Source: Pseudovirgaria hyperparasitica
Taxonomy: Eukaryota > Ascomycota > Dothideomycetes > Acrospermales > Acrospermaceae
Assembly (NCBI RefSeq): GCF_010093815.1
Contig: NW_022985566.1
Location: 796,048 to 846,202 of the forward strand
DNA length: 50,155 nt
Reading direction: 5' to 3'
The position numbers were made by a program, and so were the translations under genes. A model generated the notes under the pieces. It made no database searches. It was not told the DNA's origin and was given only the letters and a program-made list of their open reading frames with translations. Positions within the stretch are counted from its first letter, which is position 1, and every line of letters begins with the position of its first letter. This document shows, in pieces, positions 49,059 to 50,155 of this stretch.

Positions 49059-50155
49059 ATTCTATAATCTTATCATTTTTAAGTTGATTTAATGCCTTTT
49101 GATTTATATAGCCTAATCTATTATACTATAAATCTATAGTAGAATTAATAGAACTACTTTGAGTGTCTATAATCTCATTTTCTATAGAGGTATATAAAGA
49201 ATCAGGTTCTTTATATATAGAAGTTGTCTTAAGAATACTAATATTATTTATTATACTAGCCTTAGCTAATAGCCTCTTATTCTTTAAATAGATACAGGCA
49301 TAGTTATCTTTAAATAATATAGACTTTCCATCTCTAATTATCTTTCCTATAGATAATAGATTTACTCTAAAATTAGGTATATAAAGGTAGTTCTTAATTA
49401 ATATCTCTATATTAGTAGATGTAATTAGAACTCTATAATCGCCTATACTACTAGCATTTATAACTCTATTTGAATTTCTCTATTTAATAGTATTATTATA
49501 TTCTTTAATACTAATAAAGAGACTCTTATTAGAGCATATATTAATGCTAGCCCCTGAATCTATAATCTAAGAGGTTTTATAGAAAGAGCTATTAATAGAC
49601 TCTATTTTTTAAATAGTAGAGTCATTAATTAAAGTAGTAAATACCTCTTCTTCTTGTTTAGAAGAAGCATTTATCTCTTTATTCTTCTCTTTCTCTTTCT
49701 TTTGCTTTTACTTTCCTTTCCCCTTATTAGAGGGTTTTAAATAAGGATATTTTTTAAAACACTTATCTTCTATATGATTTGGTTTCTTATAGTAAGAGCA
49801 TTTATTAGAACTGGTATTATTAGCCATTTCTATATTAATTATCTCATTTTTTGGTAAAGACTTTGATTTTATCCTTCTAGACTCATCTAGTAGATAATTA
49901 AATATTTCATCTATATCTAAATCCTTATCCTTTCTAATAGACTAGGTAATAATAGTTACTAGGTTTTCATATTCCTTAGTAAGGTTATTTAATACCCATG
50001 CTATTATGAATTTATTAGGTAATTTAAGTAATTTAGACTTTAGATTATCTCTAATTCTTATAATCTTATTTAAATACTCCTCTATATTCTTAGAGGCTCT
50101 AAGAGTAGTATTAAATAATTCTTTATATAATAAGAATTTAGAGCTAAACCCCTTT
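49054..50155 (-). mobile_element. Ty1/copia retrotransposon, gag-protease-integrase start, cut by window edge
   Basis: On the - strand, from the right edge: gag with NLTKEYENLVT, then a CCHC knuckle KCSYYKKPNHIEDKC (about 49,760-49,810; one Cys now Tyr). Next is a Lys-rich linker, then an aspartic protease IIDSGASINICSN (about 49,530-49,570), then the GAG-pre-integrase histidine pair in YNRLGYINQKALNQLK (about 49,080-49,140; His now Tyr). The frame runs straight into the copia segment at 41,721 when gypsy B is removed. RIP is light: CpA and TpG are common and only a handful of codons are stops. The 5' LTR lies outside the window. Confidence 0.88.

Noticed and set aside
1-50155. CRISPR arrays, operons or bacterial features
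   Set aside because: The window is eukaryotic, with spliced genes and retroelements; no regularly spaced repeats were seen.

Overview
The window comes from a filamentous ascomycete (Pezizomycotina). The host genes carry 44-123 bp introns with GT..AG ends and CTRAC-like branch points. The genome is sharply split into a normal gene island and TA-saturated DNA in which CpA/TpG are depleted and old reading frames are broken by TAA/TAG at former Gln or Trp codons. That is the signature of repeat-induced point mutation (RIP). I cannot fix the class or species from the sequence.

Layout. (1) Positions 1 to about 560 are RIP-type AT-rich DNA. (2) About 600-19,200 is a compact island of eight protein genes, given here with exon structures rebuilt from the sequence: peroxisomal-type NADH pyrophosphatase (-), Golgi COG2 (+), mitochondrial ribosomal protein uL1m (-), cytosolic glutamyl-tRNA synthetase (+), a U1-finger plus five-CCHC-knuckle protein (-), a 1741-residue protein of unknown function (-), a DHH exopolyphosphatase (-), and a serine-hydrolase-like protein lacking an obvious catalytic Asp and His (-). 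The first four alternate in strand and share two short divergent promoters. (3) About 19,250-50,155 is a nest of RIP-mutated retroelements.

The nest can be ordered from its junctions. A Ty1/copia element on the - strand, running off the right edge, is the host. Gypsy A (- strand, LTRs 25,893-26,132 and 39,171-39,409) interrupts the copia RNase H at its DWGGD-like motif. Gypsy B (+ strand, chromodomain class, LTRs 41,722-41,949 and 48,826-49,053) interrupts the copia integrase zinc domain between its His and Cys pairs. Two copies of a 5.3-kb Tad1-like LINE (- strand, TAA-repeat tail, 16-bp target duplications) sit at 19,469-24,761 and, inside gypsy A, at 32,538-37,821. A small RIP-broken host-like gene lies at 25,012-25,413.

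Most interesting points: both gypsy elements carry a coding-like frame in antisense between pol and the 3' LTR, a feature I do not know from described fungal gypsy elements. Both LINE copies carry the same perfect hairpin near both ends. The LTR pair of gypsy A shows strongly unequal RIP. The two LINEs are mosaics of closely and distantly related segments.
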